A DNA stretch of 64,000 bases, taken from assembly GCF_900129505.1 (NCBI RefSeq), contig NZ_LT670818.1, positions 8,713,001-8,777,000 on the forward strand, in the 5' to 3' direction. Below the pieces are notes generated by a model, which was not told the DNA's origin, made no database searches, and saw only the letters and a list, made by a program, of their open reading frames with translations. Within the stretch, counting starts at the first letter, position 1. Each line of letters opens with the position of its first letter. The position numbers and the translations under genes are program-made. The DNA is from Bradyrhizobium erythrophlei. GTDB taxonomy: Bacteria > Pseudomonadota > Alphaproteobacteria > Rhizobiales > Xanthobacteraceae. This document shows positions 34,423 through 43,663 of the stretch, piece by piece.

Positions 34423-35511
34423 ATGACCACGCGCAGAAGCTTCTTGAAGGGCGCGGCCGCGACCGGAATTGCCTTTTGCAGTTGCGGCCTGGGCGACGAG
34501 GCCCGCGCCCAATCAAAGGCGCCGCGCCTGCCGGTCAAGGTTGGCGGCAAGCGCGTCCTCACCGTCGATGTTCATGCGCACTGCTATTTCCACGAAGCCA
34601 TCGATCTGATGGGGGACGCGGCCGACAAGGTGCTGCCGCCGGTGAAGGGCGTTCCGGAGCATTTCATCGTCATCGAACAGCGTCTCAAGGAAATGGACGC
34701 GATGGCGATCGACATGGAGATCCTGTCGATCAATCCGTTCTGGTACGGCAAGGACCGCGATACCGCGGCTGACATCGTCAAGCTGCAAAACGAGAAGCTG
34801 GCCGAATTATGCGCGTCGCGGCCGGATCGTTTCGGAGCGTTCGCCTCGCTGACGCTGCAATTCCCCGAGCTGGCGGTGCAACAGCTGGAAACCGCGATCA
34901 GGAAGCAAGGCCTGCGCGGCGCCGCCATCGGTGCCAGCGTGCTGGGGGAGGATTTTTCCGACCCCAAATTCCATCCGGTTTGGGTCAGGGCCGAAGAGCT
35001 CGGCGCCGTTCTGTTCATCCATCCGCAGAGCACGCCCGAACTCGCCAAGCGCTTCAAGGGCAATGGCTGGCTGTCGAACACGATCGGCAATCCGCTCGAC
35101 ACGACGATTGCCCTGCAGCACCTGATCTTCGAGGGTACCCTGGACCGTTTCCCCGGTCTCAAAATCCTTGCCGCGCATGGCGGCGGCTTTCTCCCGTCCT
35201 ATGCGGCGCGCGGCGACCATGCATGCTTCGTGTCGCCGCAGAATTGCAACGCGACGATCACGCTGAAAAAGAAGCCTTCGGAATACCTGAACCAGCTCTA
35301 TTTCGATGCCATGGTGTTCACGGCGGAGGGCCTGCGGCACCTGGTGGCACAAGTTGGCGCGAGCCAGATCATGCTCGGAACCGATCACCCGATCCCCTGG
35401 GAGGATCACCCGGTCGACCACGTCCTCGCCACCGCCACCCTGTCGGACAGACAAAAGGCGGCGATCCTGGGCGGCACCGCCGCGCACCTGTTCGGGATCA
35501 AGGAAGCCTGA
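34423..35511 (+). CDS. Tat-exported amidohydrolase (ACMSD/decarboxylase-like)
   Basis: 362 residues from the ATG at 34423, with AGGGAGGGA upstream. The leader has the Tat motif TRRSFLKGAA. The catalytic part is a metal-dependent amidohydrolase-2 barrel with VDVHAHCYFH (metal-binding His pair) near residue 50, FIHPQST (about 205), AHGGGFLPSY (about 260) and LGTDHPIPWEDH (about 325) with the metal Asp. Relatives include aminocarboxymuconate-semialdehyde and resorcylate decarboxylases. Periplasmic location is unusual for these. Substrate unknown. Confidence 0.85.
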   Translation: MTTRRSFLKGAAATGIAFCSCGLGDEARAQSKAPRLPVKVGGKRVLTVDVHAHCYFHEAIDLMGDAADKVLPPVKGVPEHFIVIEQRLKEMDAMAIDMEILSINPFWYGKDRDTAADIVKLQNEKLAELCASRPDRFGAFASLTLQFPELAVQQLETAIRKQGLRGAAIGASVLGEDFSDPKFHPVWVRAEELGAVLFIHPQSTPELAKRFKGNGWLSNTIGNPLDTTIALQHLIFEGTLDRFPGLKILAAHGGGFLPSYAARGDHACFVSPQNCNATITLKKKPSEYLNQLYFDAMVFTAEGLRHLVAQVGASQIMLGTDHPIPWEDHPVDHVLATATLSDRQKAAILGGTAAHLFGIKEA

Positions 35512-35601
35512 TTGCGCCGTGGTACGGCCTAAGGCCTCGGAAGCTGCGCCGGCAGGAGTACTCTTGATGTTCCTGGTGTTTGCGGCCGGGAAAGACGGTC
35601 T

Positions 35602-35615
35602 TTGATCCGGATCAA
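35602..35615. promoter_or_regulatory. FNR/FixK box TTGAT-N4-ATCAA
   Basis: TTGATCCGGATCAA, a perfect palindrome. It directly precedes an ATG that opens what looks like a cytochrome c tail, so its original target gene may have been lost. Confidence 0.7.
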
Positions 35616-35746
35616 TGCACGGAAATTGGCTGGGGAAACAGAACCAGCCCTTGGCTCACGCGGCGGGAAATCCCGCGATGCCGGAGGCCGAACTCAGTCC
35701 CGACCAGATCCACGACCTGCTGACGTTCCTGAAGACCCTCGAATAA
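35615..35746 (+). pseudogene. Remnant of a cytochrome c-type gene (3' end)
   Basis: 43 codons ending in TAA: MPEAELSPDQIHDLLTFLKTL resembles the last helix of class I cytochromes c, which follows an axial Met (here in NPAMPEA). The CxxCH haem motif is not present upstream, so most of the gene is lost; the in-frame ATG at 35615 overlaps the FNR/FixK box. It may alternatively be a short protein. The rest of the gap 35512-35860 holds no other gene. Confidence 0.5.
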
Positions 35747-35860
35747 CCTCGACCAGCATGATTCAACCGGGTTACTTCAGGCTCGTCGTCCATCTTCTTG
35801 TTTATGCGTGATCTTTCCGGAAAACCGGTGGCCACTTTTCCGGATCGTGCGTTGGCGGTT

Positions 35861-36964
35861 TTACTGCAGCGCCTGCACGGTCCACCCGACCATCTCCCTG
35901 GCGATCCGGCCGAACGCCTCGTTGAACGCGGCAACCGCCGCCGGCGGCTCGAGCTTGTCGAATTTCTCGCTGTCCTCGAACAGGCGCGAGGCGATAACCT
36001 TGCCGTTCTTGTCGACGATCCGCGCCGACAATCCGATCTCGGCCGCAGGCGCATCGGTTGCGATCCGGTAGCGCCGGACATCGATCAGGAGCTGGGAGTC
36101 GGCTTGGCCCAGATCCGCGACCCGCAGCGGCGCGTGGGCTATATCGTAATTCTCGAAACTTTCGATCAATCTTGCCTGCAGCAATTTCGGGATGGCATCG
36201 GCCCAGATCGAGTCTGCAAAGCCGGGATAGTCCCCGGCAGGCGCGAACAGGAACCGCTGCGTCTCCAGCATCGCGACGGCGGTCGGCTCCGGGATTGCCA
36301 ACTGTCCCTTGAGGGTCTTGCCCGGCGTTCCCAGATTTCGCGGGGCGCGCAGGTCATAGGTGATCTTTTGCGCCGGCGTGCCGCCACCCACCGTCTTGTC
36401 GAGGCCGGCAAGGATGCTGTCGATTTTTCCGGTATTGCGCGCCAAACCGTCGGTGAAGGTCTCCAGATTGGCAAAGGTCTTCTTCAGCGGCTCCGAATTT
36501 TCGCTGAGCACCGAATCGACCTTGCGCAACGCATCGCGGGCGGCCTGGGTCATGCTCTGCCCAGCGCCCTGATCGGCAATCAATGTCGGCACCGGGCCGG
36601 AATTGGTCAGCTGGGTGCCGCCTTCGAGCGCGATCACGGGAACGCCCGTCAATCCCTGGAAGTCCAGGCCGACCTTGGTGTCGGCGCGCACCGGCGTCGT
36701 CGAGGCGACCGAGATCGTCGCATTGACGCGGCGCGGATTGTCCGCCGCAAGCGCGAGATCCGTCACCTCGCCGACGCGGATGCCGTTGAACAGCACGCCG
36801 GCGCCGATCAACAGCCCGGGCACCGAGCCGTCGAACTGGACATGATAGGCCGTGCGCGGACCGAGCCCGCCGGTGTTGTGAAGCCAGTAGACGAAGCCGA
36901 ACAGGGCGACGATGGTCGCCAGCACGAAGGCGCCGACGACGACGAAGGGAGCGCGGGTTTCCAT
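35861..36964 (-). CDS. MlaD-like MCE protein fused to a PqiC-like (ABC transport auxiliary) domain
   Basis: 367 residues. One N-terminal membrane helix (FVVVGAFVLATIVALFGFVY), an MCE domain (about residues 39-115; SVPGLLIGAGVLFNGIRVGEV), a helical stretch with coiled-coil character (about 140-200; ENSEPLKKTFANLETFTDGL) and a C-terminal domain (about 210-365; VADLGQADSQLLIDVRRYR, ARIVDKNGKVIASRLFED) that matches the ABC auxiliary lipoprotein family (PqiC/DUF330). The two parts are usually separate proteins. It binds lipids in the periplasm and works with the ATPase and permease genes upstream. Third gene of the operon. Confidence 0.85.
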   Translation of the reverse strand: METRAPFVVVGAFVLATIVALFGFVYWLHNTGGLGPRTAYHVQFDGSVPGLLIGAGVLFNGIRVGEVTDLALAADNPRRVNATISVASTTPVRADTKVGLDFQGLTGVPVIALEGGTQLTNSGPVPTLIADQGAGQSMTQAARDALRKVDSVLSENSEPLKKTFANLETFTDGLARNTGKIDSILAGLDKTVGGGTPAQKITYDLRAPRNLGTPGKTLKGQLAIPEPTAVAMLETQRFLFAPAGDYPGFADSIWADAIPKLLQARLIESFENYDIAHAPLRVADLGQADSQLLIDVRRYRIATDAPAAEIGLSARIVDKNGKVIASRLFEDSEKFDKLEPPAAVAAFNEAFGRIAREMVGWTVQALQ

Positions 36965-36968
36965 CTCT

Positions 36969-37748
36969 TTAGCTCGCTTTGGGTTGCAGCATCTGGGAGC
37001 GCTTGCCGTGGAAATAGGCCCGCACCCAGGGATGCTCGGATTGAAGCAGTTCGCGCATCGGTCCGATGGCGACGATCTTGCCGTCCGCGAGTGCCGCCAC
37101 GCGATCGCACACGGTGTTCAGGCTGGCGAGGTCATGGGTGACCATGAACACCGTCAGCCCCAGCGTTTTCTGCAAGGTCTTGATCAGGACATCGAAGTCG
37201 CCCGCGGCGATCGGGTCGAGCCCGGAAGTCGGCTCATCGAGAAACACAATCGCTGGATCGAGCGCGAGCGCGCGCGCCAGCGCCACGCGTTTGGTCATGC
37301 CGCCGGACAGTTCGGAAGGATACTTGTCGCCGTCCTCCGGCGAGAGTCCGACCATTTCCAGCTTGGCGGTGGCGATTTCGTCCAGCAGCGCCGGCGACAG
37401 CACCAGATTCTCGCGCAGCGGAAACTGGATATTCTGCCGCACGGTGAGCGACGAAAACAGCGCGCCCTGCTGAAACAGGATGCCCCATCGGCCCGCCGCA
37501 CTCTGGGTGCTGCGATCTTCGCTGCGCCCGATCGAATTGCCCATCACCTCGATCTCGCCGCCCTGGCGCGGAATCAGCCCGATGATGGTTCGCATCAATA
37601 CCGTCTTGCCGCCGCCGGAAGCGCCGACCAGGCCGAGGATCTCGCCCCGCCGGACGTCGAGCGACAGATGGTCGATCACGACCTGGCGGCCGAAGCCGAC
37701 CACGAGATCGTGCACGCGAATGGCGAATTCCGGAGCGGCTTGCGGCAT
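36969..37748 (-). CDS. ABC transporter ATP-binding protein, MlaF-like
   Basis: 259 residues. Walker A GASGGGKT (about residues 41-48), signature LSGGMTKRVALARAL, Walker B IVFLDEPTSGLDP, and the H-loop in VTHDLAS. The LSGGM variant and overall sequence mark it as the ATPase of MCE/Mla lipid transporters. It is 2 bases after the permease stop and 4 bases before the MCE gene, so the three are one operon. Confidence 0.92.
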   Translation of the reverse strand: MPQAAPEFAIRVHDLVVGFGRQVVIDHLSLDVRRGEILGLVGASGGGKTVLMRTIIGLIPRQGGEIEVMGNSIGRSEDRSTQSAAGRWGILFQQGALFSSLTVRQNIQFPLRENLVLSPALLDEIATAKLEMVGLSPEDGDKYPSELSGGMTKRVALARALALDPAIVFLDEPTSGLDPIAAGDFDVLIKTLQKTLGLTVFMVTHDLASLNTVCDRVAALADGKIVAIGPMRELLQSEHPWVRAYFHGKRSQMLQPKAS

Positions 37749-37750
37749 CG

Positions 37751-38887
37751 CTACATTCCGATCGAGGCGAAGAAGACCGCAAACAGCCCGTCGAGCACGA
37801 TCACCAGAAAGATCGATTTCACTACCGAGGTCGTCGTCTGCTTGCCGAGCGACTCGGCGCTGCCCTTCACGCGCAAGCCCTCGCTGCAGGCGACGATGCC
37901 GATCGCCAGCGCCATGAACGGCGCCTTGATGATGCCGACCTGGAAGCTGGTCACGGACACGGCGTCATGCAGCCGCGCGATGTAGATCGCCGGGCCCATA
38001 CCGCCATAGAACTGCGCCACCAGGCCGCCGCCATAGAGAGCGGCCATCGATCCGATGAAGCTCAGGATCGGCAGCGCGAAAATCAGCGCGACGATGCGGG
38101 GCAGGATCAGGACTTCGACGGGATCGAGGCCCATGGTCGACAGCGCGTCGATTTCCTCGCGCATCTTCATCGAGCCGAGTTCGGCCGTGTAGGCGCTGCC
38201 CGACCGGCCGGCGACCATGATCGCGACGATCAGCAGGCCGAGTTCGCGCAGCACCAGGATGCCGACCATGTCGACGACGTAGGAGTCGGCGCCGAACTTG
38301 CGGAAATGGAAGAAGCCCTGCTGCGCGATGATGGCGCCGATCAGGAAGGTGATCAGCACCATGATCGGGATCGCCTGAAAGCCGACCCTGTACAATTGAT
38401 AGATCAGCGAAGTCAGCCGCAGCGATCTCGGCCTCCGCAGCACGCCGACCAGGGCCAGGAACAGCGAGCCCAGCATCTGCAGGAATGCGCTGACGTCGTC
38501 GGTCGCGTTGACCGCGGAGCGGCCGACATCGTTCACTCTGGCCACCACCGGATTAAGTGCGGGCACAGGCGCCGGAGTGCGGCGGTTGACCTGACGGACC
38601 TCCTCGATCAGCCCGGCGTAGTTTTCGGCGACACCGACCACCTCGGTACGATGACCCGCTGACGCCGCGCGCCGCGATATCTTTTCGAGCAACCAGGCGC
38701 CGAGCGTATCGAGCTCGCGCACCCCGGCCATATCCACTTTGACGGCTTTCGACCGCTCAAGCTGATCCGCGACGCCGTCCGACAGCGCTTCCAGGGTGGT
38801 CACATTGGCCGCGGTCCAGGACCCGCCCGGATGCAGTTCAAGCACATCGCCGGACGGCGTGGCCGTCAACAGAGGTGGGGACGCCAA
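37751..38887 (-). CDS. ABC permease, MlaE-like, with N-terminal STAS domain
   Basis: 378 residues. No ATG; the best start is the TTG at 38887 with AAGGAA nine bases upstream. Residues 1-100 form a STAS domain (KAVKVDMAGVRELDTLGAWLLEK), as in some MlaE proteins where STAS and permease are fused (in E. coli MlaB is separate). The permease has the DUF140/MlaE signature (LRELGLLIVAIMVAGRSGSA, EEIDALSTMGLDPVEVLILPR). It forms the inner-membrane channel for lipid movement to or from the outer membrane. First gene of the operon. Confidence 0.9.
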   Translation of the reverse strand: MASPPLLTATPSGDVLELHPGGSWTAANVTTLEALSDGVADQLERSKAVKVDMAGVRELDTLGAWLLEKISRRAASAGHRTEVVGVAENYAGLIEEVRQVNRRTPAPVPALNPVVARVNDVGRSAVNATDDVSAFLQMLGSLFLALVGVLRRPRSLRLTSLIYQLYRVGFQAIPIMVLITFLIGAIIAQQGFFHFRKFGADSYVVDMVGILVLRELGLLIVAIMVAGRSGSAYTAELGSMKMREEIDALSTMGLDPVEVLILPRIVALIFALPILSFIGSMAALYGGGLVAQFYGGMGPAIYIARLHDAVSVTSFQVGIIKAPFMALAIGIVACSEGLRVKGSAESLGKQTTTSVVKSIFLVIVLDGLFAVFFASIGM

Positions 38888-38960
38888 GATCTCAATTCCT
38901 TAATCACGAGGGAATGTCTGTTCCCATGGCCTCTTACTAGGCCCTGGCGCGACGGCGGGA

Positions 38961-38974
38961 TTGACCTGCCTCAA
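38961..38974. promoter_or_regulatory. Weak FNR/FixK-like box
   Basis: TTGACCTGCCTCAA, one half perfect and the other one base off. It is 23 bases before a better box and may be a second weaker site. Confidence 0.4.
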
Positions 38975-38996
38975 ACCGGTACCGGCCCCTGCCCGG

Positions 38997-39010
38997 TTGA
39001 CGCAAATCAA
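38997..39010. promoter_or_regulatory. FNR/FixK box upstream of the DUF883 gene
   Basis: TTGACGCAAATCAA, TTGAC-N4-ATCAA. A TAGATT sequence at 39032-39037 falls where the -10 would be if the box were centred near -41.5. It is between the divergent MlaE-like and DUF883 genes. Confidence 0.65.
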
Positions 39011-39084
39011 TAGCCTTGTTCAAGGCCCGCCTAGATTGGGTTCGCATCGAATTTCGGCTGGATTATGCAGCAAGGGCAAGAACG

Positions 39085-39360
39085 ATGTTCGACTCACACG
39101 AACTCAGGGACGAGCTGGAAGCGCTCAAAGGCGACGTATCGCGCCTCTTGAACACGACGAGCGAGGGCATCTTCGACACCACCAGGAATCGCGCCGAGGC
39201 GCTCGCCGATCAGATCAAAGCAGCGCTCAACGAGCTCGGCGAAACCCTGGGCGAGCAGGAGGAAAATCTCGAAGGCATCATGTCCGAGCGGCCGATCACC
39301 TCGCTTGCTTCCGCCTTTGCGCTTGGCGTGGTGGTCGGCTTCATGCTGAGGAGACATTAA
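39085..39360 (+). CDS. YqjD/ElaB-like (DUF883) protein
   Basis: 91 residues from the ATG at 39085. A helical N-terminus (ELRDELEALKGDVSRLLN), then AEALADQIKAALNELGETLGEQEE and a short C-terminal membrane anchor (SLASAFALGVVVGFMLRR). ElaB/YqjD/YgaM-type proteins are tail-anchored inner-membrane proteins; in E. coli they are RpoS-dependent and YqjD associates with ribosomes. A FixK-type box stands upstream. The next gene starts two bases after its stop. Confidence 0.8.
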   Translation: MFDSHELRDELEALKGDVSRLLNTTSEGIFDTTRNRAEALADQIKAALNELGETLGEQEENLEGIMSERPITSLASAFALGVVVGFMLRRH

Positions 39361-39362
39361 AA

Positions 39363-39845
39363 GTGAATACCGAGAACGTCGTCAAGCATTTGCGTGTGCT
39401 CTGGCGCACCGACAGGATTATCGCCGAAATCCAGATGCGTCACATGCTGATCGGCCTGGGCTTGAGGGCATTTGCGGCACTGATCGCCGCGTTCGGTCTC
39501 CTGATGCTGGAGCTGTCGGCGTATTTCGCGCTGGTGCAGATATGGAGCGCGATATCGGCCGCGGCCATTCTCGGCGCCGTCAACTTTGCGATCGTAGCGA
39601 TCCTGTTCCTGATTGCCGGAAGGCCGCCAAGCGGGCGAGAGCTCGACGAAATCCACGGCAGCTCGATCGACGCGCTGCAAATCGAGGCGCGGGCGCTGCA
39701 GTCGCAGGTGTCCGCGGCAATTCACAATCCACTCAACAGCGTCCTGCCCCTGCTGATCGTTCCTTTGATCACGATCATCATCAAGAGCCTTCGGAAGCCG
39801 GCAGCCAAGCCCGCCGCAACGGCAACCGCCGCCGAACAAAAATAA
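39363..39845 (+). CDS. YqjE-like putative membrane protein
   Basis: 160 residues from the GTG at 39363 behind GGAGA, two bases after the DUF883 stop. Two long hydrophobic segments (LGLRAFAALIAAFGLLMLEL and AAAILGAVNFAIVAILFLIA) and a third near the C-terminus (SVLPLLIVPLITIIIKSL). A soluble stretch with ARALQSQVSAAIHN follows. It is in the same transcript as the DUF883 protein, the usual pairing of YqjD with YqjE. Function not known; predicted inner membrane. Confidence 0.72.
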   Translation: MNTENVVKHLRVLWRTDRIIAEIQMRHMLIGLGLRAFAALIAAFGLLMLELSAYFALVQIWSAISAAAILGAVNFAIVAILFLIAGRPPSGRELDEIHGSSIDALQIEARALQSQVSAAIHNPLNSVLPLLIVPLITIIIKSLRKPAAKPAATATAAEQK

Positions 39846-39897
39846 CGGAGCCCAGCAAAATCCACCGCAGCGCGTCGGTGACGCGCCTCTAGGCTTC

Positions 39898-40000
39898 GTC
39901 ATTCCGGGGCGTGTCGCAGACACGAACCCGGAATCTCGAGATTCCCCGATGTACAATAGCACATCCGGGGTTCGCGACTTTCGTCGCGCCCCGGAATGAC
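39898..40000. repeat. Palindromic intergenic repeat, GTCATTCCGGGG type
   Basis: The ends are GTCATTCCGGGGC and its complement GCCCCGGAATGAC; inside are GTTCGCGACTTTCGTCGCG and GAATCTCGAGATTC. It lies between the convergent yqjE-like and Pat genes and could terminate transcripts from both sides. Confidence 0.85.
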
Positions 40001-40001
40001 T

Positions 40002-42695
40002 TCAAAGCTTGAGCCTCACGTCGCAGATGTCGTGCTCGACGGAATCGGCCTTCACCTCAAAGCCGAGGTGCCGGCACATTTCCAGCATGACCGTGTTTTC
40101 CATCAGCACGTTGCCGGAGATAGTTTTCAGACCCTCGGACTTGGCGTATTCGATGATCAACTGCATCAGCGCCCAGCCGAGCCCCCGGCCCTTGAGATCG
40201 GACCTGAGCAGGATCGCGTATTCGCCGCTCTCGTAGATCGAATCGGAGTGAATGCGAACCACGCCGACCATCTGATTGGTGGCTTCGTCGAACGCCACGA
40301 AGGCCATCGCACGGGCGTAGTCGAGCTGGGTCAGACGGGCGATGAACTCGTGGGTGAATTCCTTCATCGGCGCGAAGAACCGGAGCCGCAGATCATGGAC
40401 GGTGACGTGCCGCAATAGCTCATGGATCAGCGGTTCGTCCTCGGGGCGGATCGGTCGCACAAAGACCCGCCAGCCGTCCTTGACCTCGATGTGCCGCTGC
40501 CATTGCGACGGATAGGGGCGCACCGCGAAGTTGGCGGGACCCTTGCCGGCCAATTTCTGCTCGACCTGCCCGACCGAGACCCGCGCATCGACGGCCAACA
40601 CGCCGCTTTCACCCGCGAGCAGCGGATTGATATCCAGTTCCCGGATCTCGGGGATGTCGGCGGCCATCTGGGCAAGCTTGACCAGAACCATCGCCACCGC
40701 GTCCGGCTTGGCCGCGGGCACATCCCGATAGGCGCGCAACAGTCGCGAGACACGGGTGCGCTCGATGAGGTCGCGAGCGAGCTGCAGGTCGAGCGGCGGA
40801 AGCGCCAGGGCCTTGTCGTTGATGACCTCGACCGCGGTACCGCCACGGCCGAACACGATGACAGTGCCGAAGGTCGGATCGTCGGCGAAACCGAGGATCA
40901 GCTCACGCGCTTTCGGCCGCAGCACCATCGCCTGCACGGCGACGCCGGAAACCCGCGCCTCCGGGCGCAGTTTCTTCGCCCGCGCCAGGATATCGGCGGT
41001 CCCGGCACGCACGGCCTCCGGGGTGGTAAGATTGAGTATCACGCCGCCAACGTCGGACTTGTGAATGATGTCGCGCGACATGATCTTGAGCACCACGGTG
41101 GCGCCTTGCGCGAACAGCTCGGAGGCGCAGGCGACGGCCTGCCCGGCGTCGGCAGCCGCGAAGGTCGGCACCATCGGGATCTCGTAGGCCTCGAGCAGCC
41201 GCTTGATCTCGACCGGATCAAGCCACTGGCGATCGTCGGCAAGCGCCGCGGCGACGATGGCCCGGGCGGTAGCGGTATCGGGCTCGAACTCCCTCGGCAT
41301 CTCCGGCGGAACCTGCGCCAGTTCCGCTACCAACTCGCGATGCTGCACCAGATACATGAAGCCCCGCACCGCGTCGTCTTCGGTGGGATAGTTCGGAATC
41401 CCGGCGCCGCTCAACAGCTCGATGGTCTTCTGGTTCGCACCGACCCACACCGCGAGCACGGGCTTGGCCGCACGATGGTGCTGCTGGCGATATTTGCTGA
41501 CCAGGCCGGTCACGGTGGCGGCGATGTCGTCCGCGCTGGCAATCGCCGTCTGCACGTTCATCACAAGGATCGCGTCATTGCCAGGGTCGGCCAGCAATAC
41601 TTCGAGCGCCGCCGCGTACCGCGCAGCGTCGGCATCGCCGACGATATCGACGGGATTCGATCCGGACCAGTTCCGCGGCAGGACGGCATCGAGCTTCGCG
41701 CGCGTGGCCGGCACGATCGCCGCCGGATTTCCACCGAGCTCAACCAGGCGATCGATCGCGAGAACCCCGATGCCGCCGCCATTCGTCAGCATCATCAGGC
41801 GCTTTCCCGGAGGCGATCCGACACGCCCGAGCGTCTCGGCGCAATCGAACAATTCGCGCAGATCGGAAACCCGTAAGATTCCGGCGCGGCGGAACGCGGC
41901 GTCGTAGACCGCGTCCGCGCCGGCCAGCGCGCCGGTGTGAGTCGCGGCGGCTTTCGCGCCCTGCGCCATTCGCCCGGATTTGACCACCACGACCGGCTTG
42001 ATCCTGGCGGCGGCCCGCGCCGCCGACATGAACTTGCGGGCGTCCTTGATGGCTTCGACGTAAAGCAGGATGGCGCGGGTCTTGCCGTCCAGTGCGAAGT
42101 AATCGAGCAGATCGGCAAGATCGACGTCGAGCTGATCGCCGATCGAAACGATGCCGGAGAAGCCGACCCCGCGCTGGGCGGCCCAATCCACCATCCCCGT
42201 CGCAATCGCCCCCGACTGGGAGATCAGCGCCAGATTTCCCGCGCAAGCCATGTGCGCCGAGAAACTGGCGTTGAGATTTGAACCGGGCATGATGATGCCG
42301 AGACAATTCGGCCCGATCAGCCTCATGCCGTACTTGCGTGCGGCGAGCTCGGCCGCCTCCGCCAGCGAGCCCGCACAGTGGCCGAGCCCCGAGGTGATGA
42401 TGAGAACGCCCACCGCACCCCGCGCGCCCGCTTCCTCGATGAGACCAGGGATGGCGGCGGCCGGCGCGGTCATGATCACGAGTTCGGGTACAAACGGCAA
42501 TTTGCCGATGCTGCCGACCGTGGCAACGCCCTCGATCTCGGGGTAATGCGTATTCACCACCCCGAATTCGCCCTTGAATGCGGCCTTGCGAATATTGCCG
42601 AGAATGGCCCGTCCGACCGAACTCGGGCGCGGACTCGCTCCAATCAGCGCGACCGAACGAGGTGAAAGCAGACTTTTCAGTCGATAGGTGGACAT
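40002..42695 (-). CDS. Pat-type protein acetyltransferase (acyl-CoA synthetase-like + GNAT)
   Basis: 897 residues. N-terminal CoA-binding and NDP-forming acyl-CoA synthetase-like part (SVALIGASPRPSSVGRAILG at about 14-33; LIGPNCLGI; ATHTGALAGADAVYDAAF, with the His at the position of the phospho-His in ADP-forming synthetases), an ATP-grasp part (about 480-700), then a GNAT domain (about 730-880; GEYAILLRSDLKGRGLGWAL). Same layout as YfiQ/Pat, which acetylates and inactivates acetyl-CoA synthetase and others. It is 75 bases after the USP gene on the same strand and may be co-transcribed from the FixK-box promoter. Confidence 0.88.
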   Translation of the reverse strand: MSTYRLKSLLSPRSVALIGASPRPSSVGRAILGNIRKAAFKGEFGVVNTHYPEIEGVATVGSIGKLPFVPELVIMTAPAAAIPGLIEEAGARGAVGVLIITSGLGHCAGSLAEAAELAARKYGMRLIGPNCLGIIMPGSNLNASFSAHMACAGNLALISQSGAIATGMVDWAAQRGVGFSGIVSIGDQLDVDLADLLDYFALDGKTRAILLYVEAIKDARKFMSAARAAARIKPVVVVKSGRMAQGAKAAATHTGALAGADAVYDAAFRRAGILRVSDLRELFDCAETLGRVGSPPGKRLMMLTNGGGIGVLAIDRLVELGGNPAAIVPATRAKLDAVLPRNWSGSNPVDIVGDADAARYAAALEVLLADPGNDAILVMNVQTAIASADDIAATVTGLVSKYRQQHHRAAKPVLAVWVGANQKTIELLSGAGIPNYPTEDDAVRGFMYLVQHRELVAELAQVPPEMPREFEPDTATARAIVAAALADDRQWLDPVEIKRLLEAYEIPMVPTFAAADAGQAVACASELFAQGATVVLKIMSRDIIHKSDVGGVILNLTTPEAVRAGTADILARAKKLRPEARVSGVAVQAMVLRPKARELILGFADDPTFGTVIVFGRGGTAVEVINDKALALPPLDLQLARDLIERTRVSRLLRAYRDVPAAKPDAVAMVLVKLAQMAADIPEIRELDINPLLAGESGVLAVDARVSVGQVEQKLAGKGPANFAVRPYPSQWQRHIEVKDGWRVFVRPIRPEDEPLIHELLRHVTVHDLRLRFFAPMKEFTHEFIARLTQLDYARAMAFVAFDEATNQMVGVVRIHSDSIYESGEYAILLRSDLKGRGLGWALMQLIIEYAKSEGLKTISGNVLMENTVMLEMCRHLGFEVKADSVEHDICDVRLKL

Positions 42696-42770
42696 GCGCT
42701 CAATTGCCCGGCTGGCGCCGGCCTGGATGTTATGAATCTTAACGCGGTTCTATGCGCGTGACCGGGCCGC

Positions 42771-43613
42771 CTAACGCGACATCATGACCCAGCACGGTGG
42801 CCGCCCTATGACGGTTTTTGTCGCACCACCCCAAACGACTTCGTTGAGCCGGGAGTGGCGGTAGGCGCCCATGACCAGAAGATCGATGGCTTTTGCCTTC
42901 ACATAGGCCTCGAACACTTTTCCGACCGAGCTGCCGTCGATCTCTGCGGTTTCGAACGAAGCCTTGATGCCATGTTCGAGGAGATGGTTCACCAACGCGA
43001 GCCCGGATTCCTGCTCGGTGGGCGTCATCTCGTCGGTCGCCGTGAAGATACGCACGTTCGCGGCGGCCTGAATCATGGGCAGCGCGTCGGCAACGGCTCG
43101 TGCCGCCGGCGCGGAATGGTCCCACGCGATCGCGGCATTGTCGAACGCCACCGGAAGCTCGGTGGCGAATTCATCCGGACATAGCAGAATTGGCCGGCCC
43201 GATTCGAAGATCAAGGCTTCGACGATCTTTTCAGAGAGACCATCATGCGCGCTCACCGGGACCAGCGAGAGATCCTTCAGCCGCGCAGCCTGGGCAAAAT
43301 GCACTGGAATATCCGTCGTCGCCAGCCGGACGAGCTTTTGCTCGTTGCGCACGCCAAAGCGATTTGCCGCAGCGTCGAATGCCTGCAGCAGACGGTGCGC
43401 GCTGGATACGCTGCGCACGGCCTCGGCCGCCGCGCTATTCTCCAGATCGGACGAGATCGTTACCTTCGGCCGGACCATCACTTCCGTTTCGACGGCCATT
43501 GCCGTCACCCGGGCTCCGATATCGCCGGCCACCGCCGCGCATTTGTCGATTGCGGCAATCGCCGCTGCATCTGGTTCGCCGACGAGCGGCAGCAGGATAT
43601 CCCTGATCGGCAT
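42771..43613 (-). CDS. Universal stress protein (two tandem USP domains)
   Basis: 280 residues, start ATG at 43613 behind GGAGAGT. Two USP domains: residues about 1-145 (MPIRDILLPLVGEPDAAAI) and about 150-280 (PVAFDNAAIAWDHSAPAARA; IDLLVMGAYRHSRLNEVVWG). The second has a partial ATP-binding MGxYxHS motif, but the usual GxxS/T is changed. Soluble, cytoplasmic. Divergent from the alcohol dehydrogenase gene with a perfect FNR/FixK box between them. Confidence 0.88.
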   Translation of the reverse strand: MPIRDILLPLVGEPDAAAIAAIDKCAAVAGDIGARVTAMAVETEVMVRPKVTISSDLENSAAAEAVRSVSSAHRLLQAFDAAANRFGVRNEQKLVRLATTDIPVHFAQAARLKDLSLVPVSAHDGLSEKIVEALIFESGRPILLCPDEFATELPVAFDNAAIAWDHSAPAARAVADALPMIQAAANVRIFTATDEMTPTEQESGLALVNHLLEHGIKASFETAEIDGSSVGKVFEAYVKAKAIDLLVMGAYRHSRLNEVVWGGATKTVIGRPPCWVMMSR

Positions 43614-43663
43614 CGCTACTCTCCAATCCTGCCATCACGATAGGTACCGGCACGGGGCCGGTG

